A stretch of DNA of 64,000 bases, taken from Modestobacter italicus (GTDB taxonomy: Bacteria; Actinomycetota; Actinomycetes; Mycobacteriales; Geodermatophilaceae). The notes under the pieces were generated by a model. That model was given only the letters and a program-made list of their open reading frames with translations, was not told the origin of the DNA and made no database searches. Below, one piece after another: positions 8,869 through 17,065 of the stretch. A program made the translations under genes and the position numbers. The DNA is taken from contig NC_017955.1 in the NCBI RefSeq assembly GCF_000306785.1, positions 2,728,001-2,792,000 on the forward strand. Reading direction: 5' to 3'. Each line of letters begins with the position of its first letter. Within the stretch, counting starts at the first letter, position 1.

Positions 8869-10413
8869 TCACTTCTCCTCTTCGGTGAGCGTGCGGGCGA
8901 TGTCGCGGGCGCCGGCGACGGCGAGCGCGACCGAGGTGAGGGTCGGGTTGCAGGCGGTCGCGGTCGGGATGACGCCGTTGCCGGCGACGTACAGGCCGTC
9001 GACACCCCAGACCTGCGAGGTCGGGCCGCACACCGAGGTGCCGTCGTCGGTGGCGCCCATCCGGGTGGTGCCCTGGTAGTGCAGCGAGGCACCCGGCGGG
9101 AACGTCAGCGGCTCGTCGCCCAGCGGGTCGCCGAGCGCGCGCGCCACCTGCTGCACCGTCTCCCGGGCGGCGGCGATGGACGCGTGGTCGCGCTCGGTGA
9201 GCCGGTAGTGGACGCGCATCGCCGGCATCCCGTAGCCGTCGACCTCGGTGGCGTCGAAGTCGACCCGGTCGGACTCCTGCAGGTCCTTGGCGCAGAACCA
9301 GCCGAGCCCGACGATGGTCCCCGGCGTCGGGACGTCGTCGGCGGCCAGCGGCACCGGCGAGGCGTCCAGCTGCATGACCTGGCCGTGGAAGGGCTCCGCG
9401 TCGGTGAACGGCACCCAGCTGACCCCGCTCTGCGGCACGATCTCCGGCTCGTCGCGGGGGTCCACGTCCTCAGTGCGCGCGTGGCCGACGTCGCGCAGCC
9501 GGACGGCGAACACCGTCTGCGGCTGGTCGTTGAGGTACCGGCCCAGCGCCGGCGGACGGACGCCGGAGGCCCACAGCAGCTGCGGCGTCCGGAGCGCGTC
9601 GGCGGCCACGACCACCGCGCGGGCGGAGACGACGTGCTCCTCCCCGGTCTGCAGGTCGCGCACCCGCACCCCGGTAGCCCGGCCCTCGGTGACCAGCACC
9701 TCGGTGACCAGCGCCTCGGGCACCAGCGAGAAGTCGGGGTTCGCCCGGGTGACGTCGCCGAACACGACGTCGGCACCGGACCAGGTGACCCGCCCGTCGG
9801 CCTGCCGCTGCACCGCGAGCGGCATCGGGCCGACCCGGCGGTCCTCCGCCCGCGTCGCGTCCAGGGCGTCGCCGAGCCGCTTGCGGACCTCGGCGGCGAA
9901 CGGCGCGTCGTCGAAGGCGTGGGTGTCGACGGCGAGCAGCCGCTCCCCCTCGGCGAGCAGCTCGTCGAGGTCGGGCAGGAACCCGATCCGCTCGCTGTCA
10001 CCGGGCCGCGGGCAGGCCCCGGTCCAGTGCGCGCCCATGCCGCCGACGTTGGCCGACATCGCCGCGCCGGGCAGCCCGTCCTCCCCCGGCTGCTGCCAGC
10101 CGGTCGGCAGGAGGAACGTGCCGGGCCGCACCAGCCGGGGCGCCGCGTCGGCGTAGCCCTCCATCGTGTCGGTGGGGGTGTCGTCGGCCAGCGGCTGCGG
10201 CCCCTCCGACCGGCGCTGGGCGCGGGCGCGCTCCTCGTCGTCGACGATGTTCTTCACGTGCACCCCGGGTGGGTCCGCCAGCAGCGGACCGACCTCGAAG
10301 GTGGCGATGCGGGCGCCGGGGCACTGCTCGCTGAGGACCCGCGCGTAGGCGGCTCCGCACGGGCCGCTGCCGACGATGGCGACGTCGACCCGGTCGGGGA
10401 AGGTCCTGGACAT
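8869..10413 (-). CDS. GMC-family FAD sugar oxidase (glycoside 3-oxidase/CarA-like)
   Basis: A 514-residue flavoprotein related to pyranose oxidase. It has the ADP-binding motif IVGSGPCG (13-20), the segment GGMGAHW with H129 where pyranose oxidases attach FAD covalently, and the catalytic pair H445 (HYQGTTRMG) and N489 (CNPTLT). In C-glycoside degradation such enzymes oxidise the sugar C3-hydroxyl, making the glycoside labile to the deglycosidase encoded 2 bp downstream. The start at 10413 is chosen for its AGGAG site 6 nt upstream; an ATG at 10446 overlapping the previous stop is the alternative and would add 11 residues. Confidence 0.85.
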   Translation of the reverse strand: MSRTFPDRVDVAIVGSGPCGAAYARVLSEQCPGARIATFEVGPLLADPPGVHVKNIVDDEERARAQRRSEGPQPLADDTPTDTMEGYADAAPRLVRPGTFLLPTGWQQPGEDGLPGAAMSANVGGMGAHWTGACPRPGDSERIGFLPDLDELLAEGERLLAVDTHAFDDAPFAAEVRKRLGDALDATRAEDRRVGPMPLAVQRQADGRVTWSGADVVFGDVTRANPDFSLVPEALVTEVLVTEGRATGVRVRDLQTGEEHVVSARAVVVAADALRTPQLLWASGVRPPALGRYLNDQPQTVFAVRLRDVGHARTEDVDPRDEPEIVPQSGVSWVPFTDAEPFHGQVMQLDASPVPLAADDVPTPGTIVGLGWFCAKDLQESDRVDFDATEVDGYGMPAMRVHYRLTERDHASIAAARETVQQVARALGDPLGDEPLTFPPGASLHYQGTTRMGATDDGTSVCGPTSQVWGVDGLYVAGNGVIPTATACNPTLTSVALAVAGARDIARTLTEEEK

Positions 10414-10442
10414 GCTGTCTCCTGTCTGGGGGTCGGCGGGGG

Positions 10443-11519
10443 TCATGACGCGACGTCGACCCAGGCGCCGCGGGAGGCGGACTCGAGGACGGCGGCGGTG
10501 ACGCGCGTCGCGCGCAGGCCGTCGGCGAAGGTGGGGAGCCCGTCGGGCGCCGGCCCGCCGAGGGCGGCGTGGGTGTCGGCGACGAAGGCGTCGAAGCAGT
10601 CCTGGTAGCCCTGCGGGTGACCGGCGGGCACGACGGAGTACCGGGCGGCGGCCGGGTGCTCGCCGGTGCCGCGCAACAGCTGCCGGTTGACCTCGCGGCC
10701 CCCGATCCACAGCGTCTCCGGGGCCTCCTGGTCGAAGGCCAGGCTCTCGGCCGCACCGTCGACGGTGAGCTGCAGCCGGTTCTTCCGGCCCTGGCTGACC
10801 TGGCTGACCGTCAGGTTGCCCACCGCGCCGCGGTCGGTCTCGAAGACGACGAGGGCGGCGTCCTCGGTCTCGACGCGCCGGCCGCCGCGCTCGGGCACCG
10901 CCACGACGGTGCGCGCGGTGAGCCGGGTGATCCGGTGCCCGGTGACGAACTCGACGAGGTCGCACCAGTGCACGCCGATGTCGGCGAAGGCCCGCGACGG
11001 CCCGCCGGCCGCCGGGTCGACCCGCCAGTCGTCGTCGGTGTCGAGCGCCAGCCAGTCCTGCAGGTAGGAGCCGTGCAGCAGCCGGACGTCGCCCGTGGTG
11101 CCGTCGGCGACCCGGGCCCGCGCCTCCCGGACCACCGGGTAGAAGCGGTAGACGAAGGGGACGGTGGCGGTGACGCCGGCGTCCGCGGCCCGGGCGGTGA
11201 GGTCGGCGGCCTCCGCGGCGTCGACGCCGAGCGGCTTCTCGCAGACCACGTGCTTGCCGGCGGCGACCGCCGCCCGCACCAGCGGGGCGTGGGTGGCGTT
11301 CGGGGTGCAGACGTGCACCACGTCGACGTCGGAGTCCAGCAGCTGGTCGAGGGACTCGGCGGCGGACTCCGCCCCGAGCAGCTCGGCCGCGGCCTGCGAC
11401 CGCTGCGGGGTGGAGGCGACGACGGCGGACAGGATCCCGCCGCTGCGGCGGATGGCGCGGGCGTGCACGGTGGCCATGAAGCCGCCGCCGACGATGCCGG
11501 CGCGGATGCGGTCGGTCAC
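10443..11519 (-). CDS. Gfo/Idh/MocA family oxidoreductase (upstream copy)
   Basis: A 358-residue NAD(P)-dependent oxidoreductase with the Rossmann motif GIVGGGFMATVH, a conserved CTPN segment, and CEKPLG with the family Lys. The C-terminal region has the Asp-x-Gly-x-His-x-x-Asp pattern (DIGVHWCD) frequent in inositol/sugar dehydrogenases. In the gut puerarin pathway an enzyme of this family (DgpA) performs the 3-oxidation, so this protein might oxidise the glycoside or reduce the released 3-keto sugar. It precedes the GMC oxidase gene by 29 bp and follows the ABC ATPase gene by 89 bp. Confidence 0.9.
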   Translation of the reverse strand: MTDRIRAGIVGGGFMATVHARAIRRSGGILSAVVASTPQRSQAAAELLGAESAAESLDQLLDSDVDVVHVCTPNATHAPLVRAAVAAGKHVVCEKPLGVDAAEAADLTARAADAGVTATVPFVYRFYPVVREARARVADGTTGDVRLLHGSYLQDWLALDTDDDWRVDPAAGGPSRAFADIGVHWCDLVEFVTGHRITRLTARTVVAVPERGGRRVETEDAALVVFETDRGAVGNLTVSQVSQGRKNRLQLTVDGAAESLAFDQEAPETLWIGGREVNRQLLRGTGEHPAAARYSVVPAGHPQGYQDCFDAFVADTHAALGGPAPDGLPTFADGLRATRVTAAVLESASRGAWVDVAS

Positions 11520-11608
11520 GGTCGTCCCCTCTCTGGTCGCGGGCGTGCTGGGTCGCGACGGCGGGCCGGTGCCCGTCGTCGGTGGTGGGTGGTGGGGGGT
11601 GCCGAGGT

Positions 11609-12493
11609 TCAGCCGGCGAGGGCTGCCTGCTCGGCGAGGACGCGGTGCCGCTCCGCCCGTCGCTCCGCCTGACGGCGCGGGTGCGGCACCGGAGCGGCGA
11701 GCAGGAGCCGCTGCGTGTAGGGATGGGAAGGCATGGTGGTCACGGTGGCGGCATCGCCGGTCTCGACCAGCTCTCCCCGGTACATCACCGCCACGCGGTG
11801 GCTGATGTGCCGCACCACCGACAGGTCGTGGCTGATGAACAGGTACGCCACTCCCGTCTGCTGCTGGATCTCGACGAAGAGGTCGAGCACGTGCTCCTGG
11901 GTGGAGAGGTCCAGGGCGCTCACCGGCTCGTCGCAGACGATGAGCTGGGGCTCGCGGGTCAGTGCCCGGGCGATGGCGATCCGCTGACGCTGGCCGCCGG
12001 AGAACTCTCGCGGGAGCCGCTGGCCGGCGTCGGCCGGGAGGTGGACCTCGTCGAGCAGCGCACGTACCCGCCGTCGGGCGTCGGTCCGCGAGCTGCCGGT
12101 GACGAGCAGCGGCTCGGTGAGGATGTCCTCCACGGTCATCGCCGGGTTCAGCGAGGTGTACGGGTCCTGGAACACCACCTGGACGTCCTTGCTCAGCGCC
12201 CGTCGCTCCCGCTTGGCCAGGCCCGAGATCACCCGGCCCTGGAAACGGATCTGTCCGTCGGTCACCGGGGCCAGGCCGAGCACGGCCCGGCCCAGCGTGG
12301 TCTTGCCCGAGCCGGACTCCCCGACCAGGCCGACGGTCTCGCCGGCCCGGACGTCGAGGGAGACGCCGTGCAGCACCCGGGCAGGGGGACGACGGAAGCC
12401 CTTGGTCGGGTACTCGACGACGACGCGGTCGGCCACCAGGAGCGGCTCGGTGGCCGGGGTGAGGTCCGTCGACGGGGTGGACGGGCGGCTCAT
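11609..12493 (-). CDS. ABC transporter ATPase, OppF/DppF type
   Basis: A 294-residue ATPase with Walker A GESGSGKTT, signature FSGGQRQR, Walker B LIVCDEPVSALD and the His-switch SHDL. The C-terminal HPYTQRLLLAAPVP stretch is the hallmark of oligopeptide/dipeptide importer ATPases. It would pair with the ATPase half of the fusion protein encoded upstream, with the ATG at 12493 overlapping that stop codon (ATGA). In this locus the imported substrate is more likely a glycoside or oligosaccharide than a peptide; several Opp-type importers carry sugars. Confidence 0.92.
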   Translation of the reverse strand: MSRPSTPSTDLTPATEPLLVADRVVVEYPTKGFRRPPARVLHGVSLDVRAGETVGLVGESGSGKTTLGRAVLGLAPVTDGQIRFQGRVISGLAKRERRALSKDVQVVFQDPYTSLNPAMTVEDILTEPLLVTGSSRTDARRRVRALLDEVHLPADAGQRLPREFSGGQRQRIAIARALTREPQLIVCDEPVSALDLSTQEHVLDLFVEIQQQTGVAYLFISHDLSVVRHISHRVAVMYRGELVETGDAATVTTMPSHPYTQRLLLAAPVPHPRRQAERRAERHRVLAEQAALAG

Positions 12494-14358
12494 CGGGGTC
12501 CTCCAGCGACGGGCAGGGGCTGCGGCTCGGTCGCTCGGGCGTCCGGGGCCGTCAGTGGCGGCCGGGGCGCGGTGTCCTCGAGCGAGGAGGCCAGCAGCAT
12601 CCGGGTGTAGGGGTGCTCGGGTGCGTCGAAGAGGCGTTCTGCCGGAGCGGTCTCGACGACCCGGCCGGACTGCATCACCGCGACCGTGTCGCACAGGTCG
12701 GCCACGACCCCGAAGTTGTGGGTCACCAGGACCACGCCCATCCGTCGTTCGGCCTGCAGCTCGCGGATGAGGTCGAGCACCTCCGCCTGGACGGTGACGT
12801 CGAGGGCGGTGGTGGGCTCGTCGGCGATGAGCAGGTCGGGGTCGCAGGACACCGCACCCGCGATGAGGACCCGCTGGGCCATGCCGCCGGAGATCTGGTG
12901 CGGGTAGGAGTCGAAGACCCGCTGCGGGTCGGCGATGCCCACCCGGGCCAGCAGCCGCAGGGCCTCGGTGCGGGCCTGTGCCCGCGACATCCCCAGGTGG
13001 TGCCGCATCGGCTCGGTGAGCTGCGAGCCGATCCGGAAGGCAGGGTCCAGGTTGGACATCGGCTCCTGCGGGATGTAACCGATCCGACGACCGCGCAGCC
13101 GGTTCATCGCGGCCGGGGACAGCCCCCACAGGTCGCTGCCGTCGAAGGTCATCCGCCGGGCCGAGGTCCGTGCCTGGGCGGGCAGCAGGCCGAGCACCGC
13201 GAACGCCGTCTGGGTCTTGCCGGAACCGGACTCGCCGACCAGCCCCAGGACCTCCCCGCGGTGCACGGTCAAGGACACCCCCCGGACGACCTCGGTCTCG
13301 GTGCCGTCGGCCTGGGGGTAGGCCACCCGCAGGCCGTCCAGCACGAGCAGGGCGTCGGGGTCGGCCGGCCCGGCTCCGTCGCCAGCCCCTTCCTCGACGG
13401 CAGCCACCCCGGCCGTGCCCAGCGCGGTCGCCGTGGCCCGCCGGCGCACCCGGGGCGTGCGGCCGCTGATGCCCAGCGAGTCGCGCAGCGCGTTGCCGAG
13501 CAGGCTGCAGGCGGTGACGGTCAGGACGATGGCCAGGCCCGGCCACAGCACCAGCCGGGGCTGGGCGTAGATGTTCTGGAACGCGTCGCTGAGCATCCCG
13601 CCCCAGCTGGCCTGGTTCGCCGAGCCGAGGCCGATGAACTCCAGCCCGGCCTGGACCACGATCGCGATGCCCAGGATCTGCGACATCTGGATGACCGTCG
13701 GGGCCACGACGACGGGCAGGATGTGCCGCCGCATGATGCGTCCCTCCCCCAGGCCGGACACCCGGGCCGCGTCGACGTAGAGCTCCTCGCGCACGCCGAT
13801 GACCGAGGCCCGCACCAGCCGGAACACGCCGGGCCCGATGAGGAGACCGAACACCAGCATGGCCAGCGCGGTGCTCCGGCCGAAGGACGCCAGGACCACC
13901 AGCAGCACGATGATCGCCGGCTGCGCCATGACCAGGTTGGCGCTCCAGCTGGCCGCCGCGTCGAACCGCCCGCGGTGGTACCCGGCCAGGATGCCGGCCG
14001 GCAGCCCGACCAGGAGGGAGACCACGACGACGATGAGCGCGCCTATCAGGCTGACCCGCGCCCCGTAGAGCAGCTGGGCGAGCACGTCGCGGCCGACGCC
14101 GTCGGTGCCCAGCAGGTGCGCCCCGCCCATCGGCGCCAGCGCCTCGGTGATCTTGGAGGCGGTCGGGCTGGCCGAGGTGAGCAGCGGCGCCGCGGCGGCG
14201 AGGACGGCGACCAGGGCCAGCCAGCCCAGCGAGACGACGGCGATCGGCGAGCGCAGCAGGCGGCGGACGACGCCGGGGCGCGGCCGGGAGGCCACCACGT
14301 CGACCGGCGCCGCGCCGGCGGCACCGGCGGTCGGGTCGCTGTCGGAGAGGATGCTCAT
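12490..14358 (-). CDS. ABC transporter permease-ATPase fusion (DppC-DppD)
   Basis: One 622-residue chain joins two usually separate subunits. Residues 1-300 are a DppC-like permease: N-terminal helix, the LLGTDGVGRD motif, the cytoplasmic coupling segment around EELYVDAARVSG, and about six helices. After a Gly/Ala-rich linker (about 305-330) residues 330-622 form a DppD-type ATPase with Walker A GESGSGKTQ, signature ISGGMAQR and Walker B LLIADEPTTALD, ending in the HPYTRMLLAS tail. There is no stop codon between the halves. The fusion fixes one permease to one ATPase and leaves the DppF-like protein as the second ATPase. Starts at 14358 with an ATGA overlap. Confidence 0.92.
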   Translation of the reverse strand: MSILSDSDPTAGAAGAAPVDVVASRPRPGVVRRLLRSPIAVVSLGWLALVAVLAAAAPLLTSASPTASKITEALAPMGGAHLLGTDGVGRDVLAQLLYGARVSLIGALIVVVVSLLVGLPAGILAGYHRGRFDAAASWSANLVMAQPAIIVLLVVLASFGRSTALAMLVFGLLIGPGVFRLVRASVIGVREELYVDAARVSGLGEGRIMRRHILPVVVAPTVIQMSQILGIAIVVQAGLEFIGLGSANQASWGGMLSDAFQNIYAQPRLVLWPGLAIVLTVTACSLLGNALRDSLGISGRTPRVRRRATATALGTAGVAAVEEGAGDGAGPADPDALLVLDGLRVAYPQADGTETEVVRGVSLTVHRGEVLGLVGESGSGKTQTAFAVLGLLPAQARTSARRMTFDGSDLWGLSPAAMNRLRGRRIGYIPQEPMSNLDPAFRIGSQLTEPMRHHLGMSRAQARTEALRLLARVGIADPQRVFDSYPHQISGGMAQRVLIAGAVSCDPDLLIADEPTTALDVTVQAEVLDLIRELQAERRMGVVLVTHNFGVVADLCDTVAVMQSGRVVETAPAERLFDAPEHPYTRMLLASSLEDTAPRPPLTAPDARATEPQPLPVAGGPR

Positions 14359-15296
14359 GCGATGCGCACCTTGGGGTTGAGCCAGCCCAACGCGAGGTCG
14401 AGCAGCAGGTTGACGACGACGACCACCAGCACGGTGACCACGACGATGCCGAGCACGAGGGGCACGTCGCCCTGGCTCGCCGCCGACGTGGCGCGCTCGC
14501 CGATGCCGTTGATCCCGAACACCTTCTCGACCACGACGGCACCGCTGAGCAGCGCGATGATCTGCAGCGACAGCACCGTCAGCGAGGCCGGTGCGGCGTT
14601 GCGCAGGGCGTGCTTGAGCAGCAGGTTGCGCGTCGGCAGCCCCCGGCTGCGCAGCGTGCGCACGTAGTCCTGCTGCAGGACGTCGATCATCGAGCCGCGG
14701 GTCTGGGTGGCCACGGTCGCGATCGCGCCGATGGCCAGCGCGATCGCCGGCAGGGTGATCGAGGCGAGCCACTTGCCGGGGTCCTCGGCGAAGGGCGTGT
14801 AGCCCAGGGCCGGGAAGATGCCCAGCTGCACGGCGAAGACGAGGGCCAGGAGCATGGCGATCAGGAAGTTGGGCACCGCGAAGGCCACGATGGACACGGC
14901 CTGCAGGACGGTGTCCAGCCAGCCGCCGCGCACGGCGGCCACCACCCCGAGGGTCACGCTGACCACGACCGTGAGCACGGTCGCCGCGAGCACCAGGGAC
15001 AGCGAGACGGGCAGTGCGCTGGCGACCATGTCCGTCACGGGCTGACGGTTGAACCAGGACGCCCCGAGGTCGCCGTGCACGGCACCGCCCAGCCAGTCCC
15101 CGTAGCGGACGAGCAGCGGCCGGTCCAGCCCGAGCTCCGCGCGCTTGGCCGCGAGCTGGTCCAGGGTGGCGTTGTTGCCCAGGATCCGCCGGGCGGGGTC
15201 GGCGCCGGTCAGGTTGGTGAGGAAGAAGGTCAGCGTGGCCGTGACCCACAGCAGGGCCACGCCGGCGCCGATGCGGCGCAGCAGGAACAGGGGCAC
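14355..15296 (-). CDS. ABC transporter permease, DppB type
   Basis: A 313-residue inner-membrane permease with an N-terminal helix starting FLLRRIGAGVALLWV, the ADPAR and GDLGAS segments typical of DppB/OppB, five further helices, and the coupling loop QDYVRTLRSRGLP that contacts the ATPase. It pairs with the permease half of the fusion protein encoded just downstream. A 72-bp gap with a strong hairpin separates it from the binding-protein gene upstream, so the transporter core is probably made at a lower level than the binding protein. Confidence 0.93.
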   Translation of the reverse strand: MPLFLLRRIGAGVALLWVTATLTFFLTNLTGADPARRILGNNATLDQLAAKRAELGLDRPLLVRYGDWLGGAVHGDLGASWFNRQPVTDMVASALPVSLSLVLAATVLTVVVSVTLGVVAAVRGGWLDTVLQAVSIVAFAVPNFLIAMLLALVFAVQLGIFPALGYTPFAEDPGKWLASITLPAIALAIGAIATVATQTRGSMIDVLQQDYVRTLRSRGLPTRNLLLKHALRNAAPASLTVLSLQIIALLSGAVVVEKVFGINGIGERATSAASQGDVPLVLGIVVVTVLVVVVVNLLLDLALGWLNPKVRIA

Positions 15297-15327
15297 GGTC
15301 AGCCTCCGGGAGTGGTCGGGTGGACGG

Positions 15328-15364
15328 CGGCTCGTGCCCGCGGCGTCGCCGCGGGCACGAGCCG
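15328..15364 (-). terminator. hairpin between binding-protein and permease genes
   Basis: A perfect 16-bp GC-rich stem (15328-15343 with 15349-15364) and a 5-nt loop, just after the binding-protein stop. There is no T-tract. Such hairpins commonly act as partial terminators or 3'-end stabilisers so that more binding protein than permease is made. Confidence 0.75.
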
Positions 15365-15368
15365 GCGG

Positions 15369-16904
15369 TCAGCTGCCGGCCGGGGCGTAGCCGGACAGCG
15401 GCGGGGACGACACACCGGGGATGGGCGTCACGTCGACGCCCGCGGCGGTGATGGCGGCGGCCTCCTGCGCGTCCCAGGGGGCGAACCAGGCCTGGTCGAC
15501 CAGCTGCTTGCTGAGCTTCTGCAGCGCGTCCGCCTGCGCGTCACCGGTCGCGCTGCTGGCCTGGGTGAGCAGGTCGGTGACCGCCGGGTCGGCGCTCTTG
15601 AACGGGTTGAACGGCGACTGCGGGGTGAGGGTCAGCCCCGCCATCTCGAACGGCGACGCCGCGGTGAGGCCGAAGAAGTTCAGCGGCCACTGCCCGCCCA
15701 TGATGCTGCTGACCACTTGGTCGGCCGTGATCGGCTGGTAGGTGACCTGGATGCCGATCGAGCTGAGCGCCTCGGTCATCGCCGCCTGCTCGTCGGGGAA
15801 GACCGGCGAGAAGTCCGGCAGCGTGAGCGCGAAGCCGTCGGCGTACCCGGCCTCGGCCATCAGCTGCTTGGCCTTGTCCAGGTCGAAGTCGTAGGTGCCC
15901 GCCAGCGCCTCGTCGTAGCCGTCGCTGCTGGGCGCGAAGACCTGCTCGGTCGGCTCGCCGAGGCCACCCTTCACCACCTCGACCAGGGTGTCGCGGTCCA
16001 TGGCGTAGTTGATCGCCTGCCGGACGCGGACGTCACCGAGGGCCGGGGCGAGGGCGCCGTCCCGGTCCCACAGGTACAGCCCCTCGATCGTGCCGTTGAG
16101 GTAGGTGACCACGTTGAGCCCGGCGCTCTTGGCGCCCGAGACGACGTCGGCCGTGCTGACCCCGCCGACGGCGGAGAGCTCTCCCGACCGCAGCCCGTTG
16201 AGCTGGGCCGTCGTGTCGTCCAGGAACTTGATCTCGATCTCGTCGTACGGGTACGAGTCGGCGTCCCAGTAGTCCGCGTTGCGGGTGTAGACGTAGTCGC
16301 TGCCGGCGGTGGTCGCGTCCGCGTCGAGGACGTAGGGACCCGAGCCGACCGGGGCGGTCGCCAGGTCGGGACCGGCCAGAGCCGTCGGGCTGGCCATGAA
16401 GCCCGAACTGCGCGCCAGCGCGTCGACCAGGCCGGGGTCGGGCCGGCTGAGCACGACGTCGGCGTGCGTGGCGTCGACGACCTCGACGCGGTCCACCGCG
16501 CGCAGCGCGGAACCGGCCTCGCCGCTGGCGGCCTTGGCCTTCTCCAGGTTCGCCTTGACGGCCTCGGCGTCGAAGGCAGTGCCGTCGGTGAACGTGACGC
16601 CGTCGCGGAGCGTGAGAGCGAGCCGGAGACCGGTGTCGTCGTAGCTCCAGTCGGTCGCGAGGCCGGCCACCGGCTTGCCGTCCGCGTCCAGGTGCATCAG
16701 CCGGTCGTAGACCGCCTGGTAGTAGTTGTCAGCCGGCCCGCTGGAGGCCATCTCGCCGATGGCGAACGAGCTCGGCGGCACGATCGAGCCGAGCGTCAGG
16801 GTGGCGTCCGCGCCGCCCTCCGAGCCGGCGTCGTCCGTGCCACCGCAGGCGGTGGCGAAGAAGAGGAGGGACGCGACCGTGGTCGCGACGATGGACCTGC
16901 GCAT
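15369..16904 (-). CDS. ABC transporter substrate-binding lipoprotein, family 5
   Basis: A 511-residue extracytoplasmic binding protein of the DppA/OppA family. The N-terminus has basic residues, a hydrophobic core and a lipobox-like FFATAC with Cys20 as the lipidation site, followed by a Gly/Asp-rich spacer. The mature part shows the family patterns: YQAVYDRLM early on, LTLRDGVTFTDGT, and VRQAINYAMDRD. It is the first gene of the operon and sits behind the consensus-like promoter at 17034-17062. Likely ligand is a plant glycoside or oligosaccharide, inferred from the enzymes encoded downstream. Confidence 0.92.
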   Translation of the reverse strand: MRRSIVATTVASLLFFATACGGTDDAGSEGGADATLTLGSIVPPSSFAIGEMASSGPADNYYQAVYDRLMHLDADGKPVAGLATDWSYDDTGLRLALTLRDGVTFTDGTAFDAEAVKANLEKAKAASGEAGSALRAVDRVEVVDATHADVVLSRPDPGLVDALARSSGFMASPTALAGPDLATAPVGSGPYVLDADATTAGSDYVYTRNADYWDADSYPYDEIEIKFLDDTTAQLNGLRSGELSAVGGVSTADVVSGAKSAGLNVVTYLNGTIEGLYLWDRDGALAPALGDVRVRQAINYAMDRDTLVEVVKGGLGEPTEQVFAPSSDGYDEALAGTYDFDLDKAKQLMAEAGYADGFALTLPDFSPVFPDEQAAMTEALSSIGIQVTYQPITADQVVSSIMGGQWPLNFFGLTAASPFEMAGLTLTPQSPFNPFKSADPAVTDLLTQASSATGDAQADALQKLSKQLVDQAWFAPWDAQEAAAITAAGVDVTPIPGVSSPPLSGYAPAGS

Positions 16905-17033
16905 GTGAGCTCCAAGGGCATCGGGACCAGCACTGGTCCCAGAGCGGCGATGTGCCGCGGTGGCGGAGGAGGAAGTCGCTGCGCGCCCGGTCTGAGCGCG
17001 GTCTGGCTGTGGGGCGGGTCACCCCTCGACAGA

Positions 17034-17062
17034 AACTTTAGTGCCTCCGGCACATATGTCAA
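17034..17062 (-). promoter_or_regulatory. glycoside operon promoter with ROK operator
   Basis: On the minus strand, -35 TTGACA (17062-17057), a 16-nt spacer, and -10 TAAAGT (17040-17035). The spacer holds the inverted repeat GTGCC-GGA-GGCAC (17041-17053). The whole 29-bp unit aligns without gaps to the GH3 promoter (18354-18382), with 22 identical positions. Best read as a sigma-70-type promoter blocked by the adjacent ROK repressor. Confidence 0.75.
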
Positions 17063-17065
17063 CCC

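Noticed and set aside
10444..10446. ATG at 10446 as start of the GMC oxidase
   Set aside because: It overlaps the upstream stop as elsewhere in the operon, but the ATG at 10413 has a much better AGGAG site and begins just before the FAD motif; 10446 remains possible.
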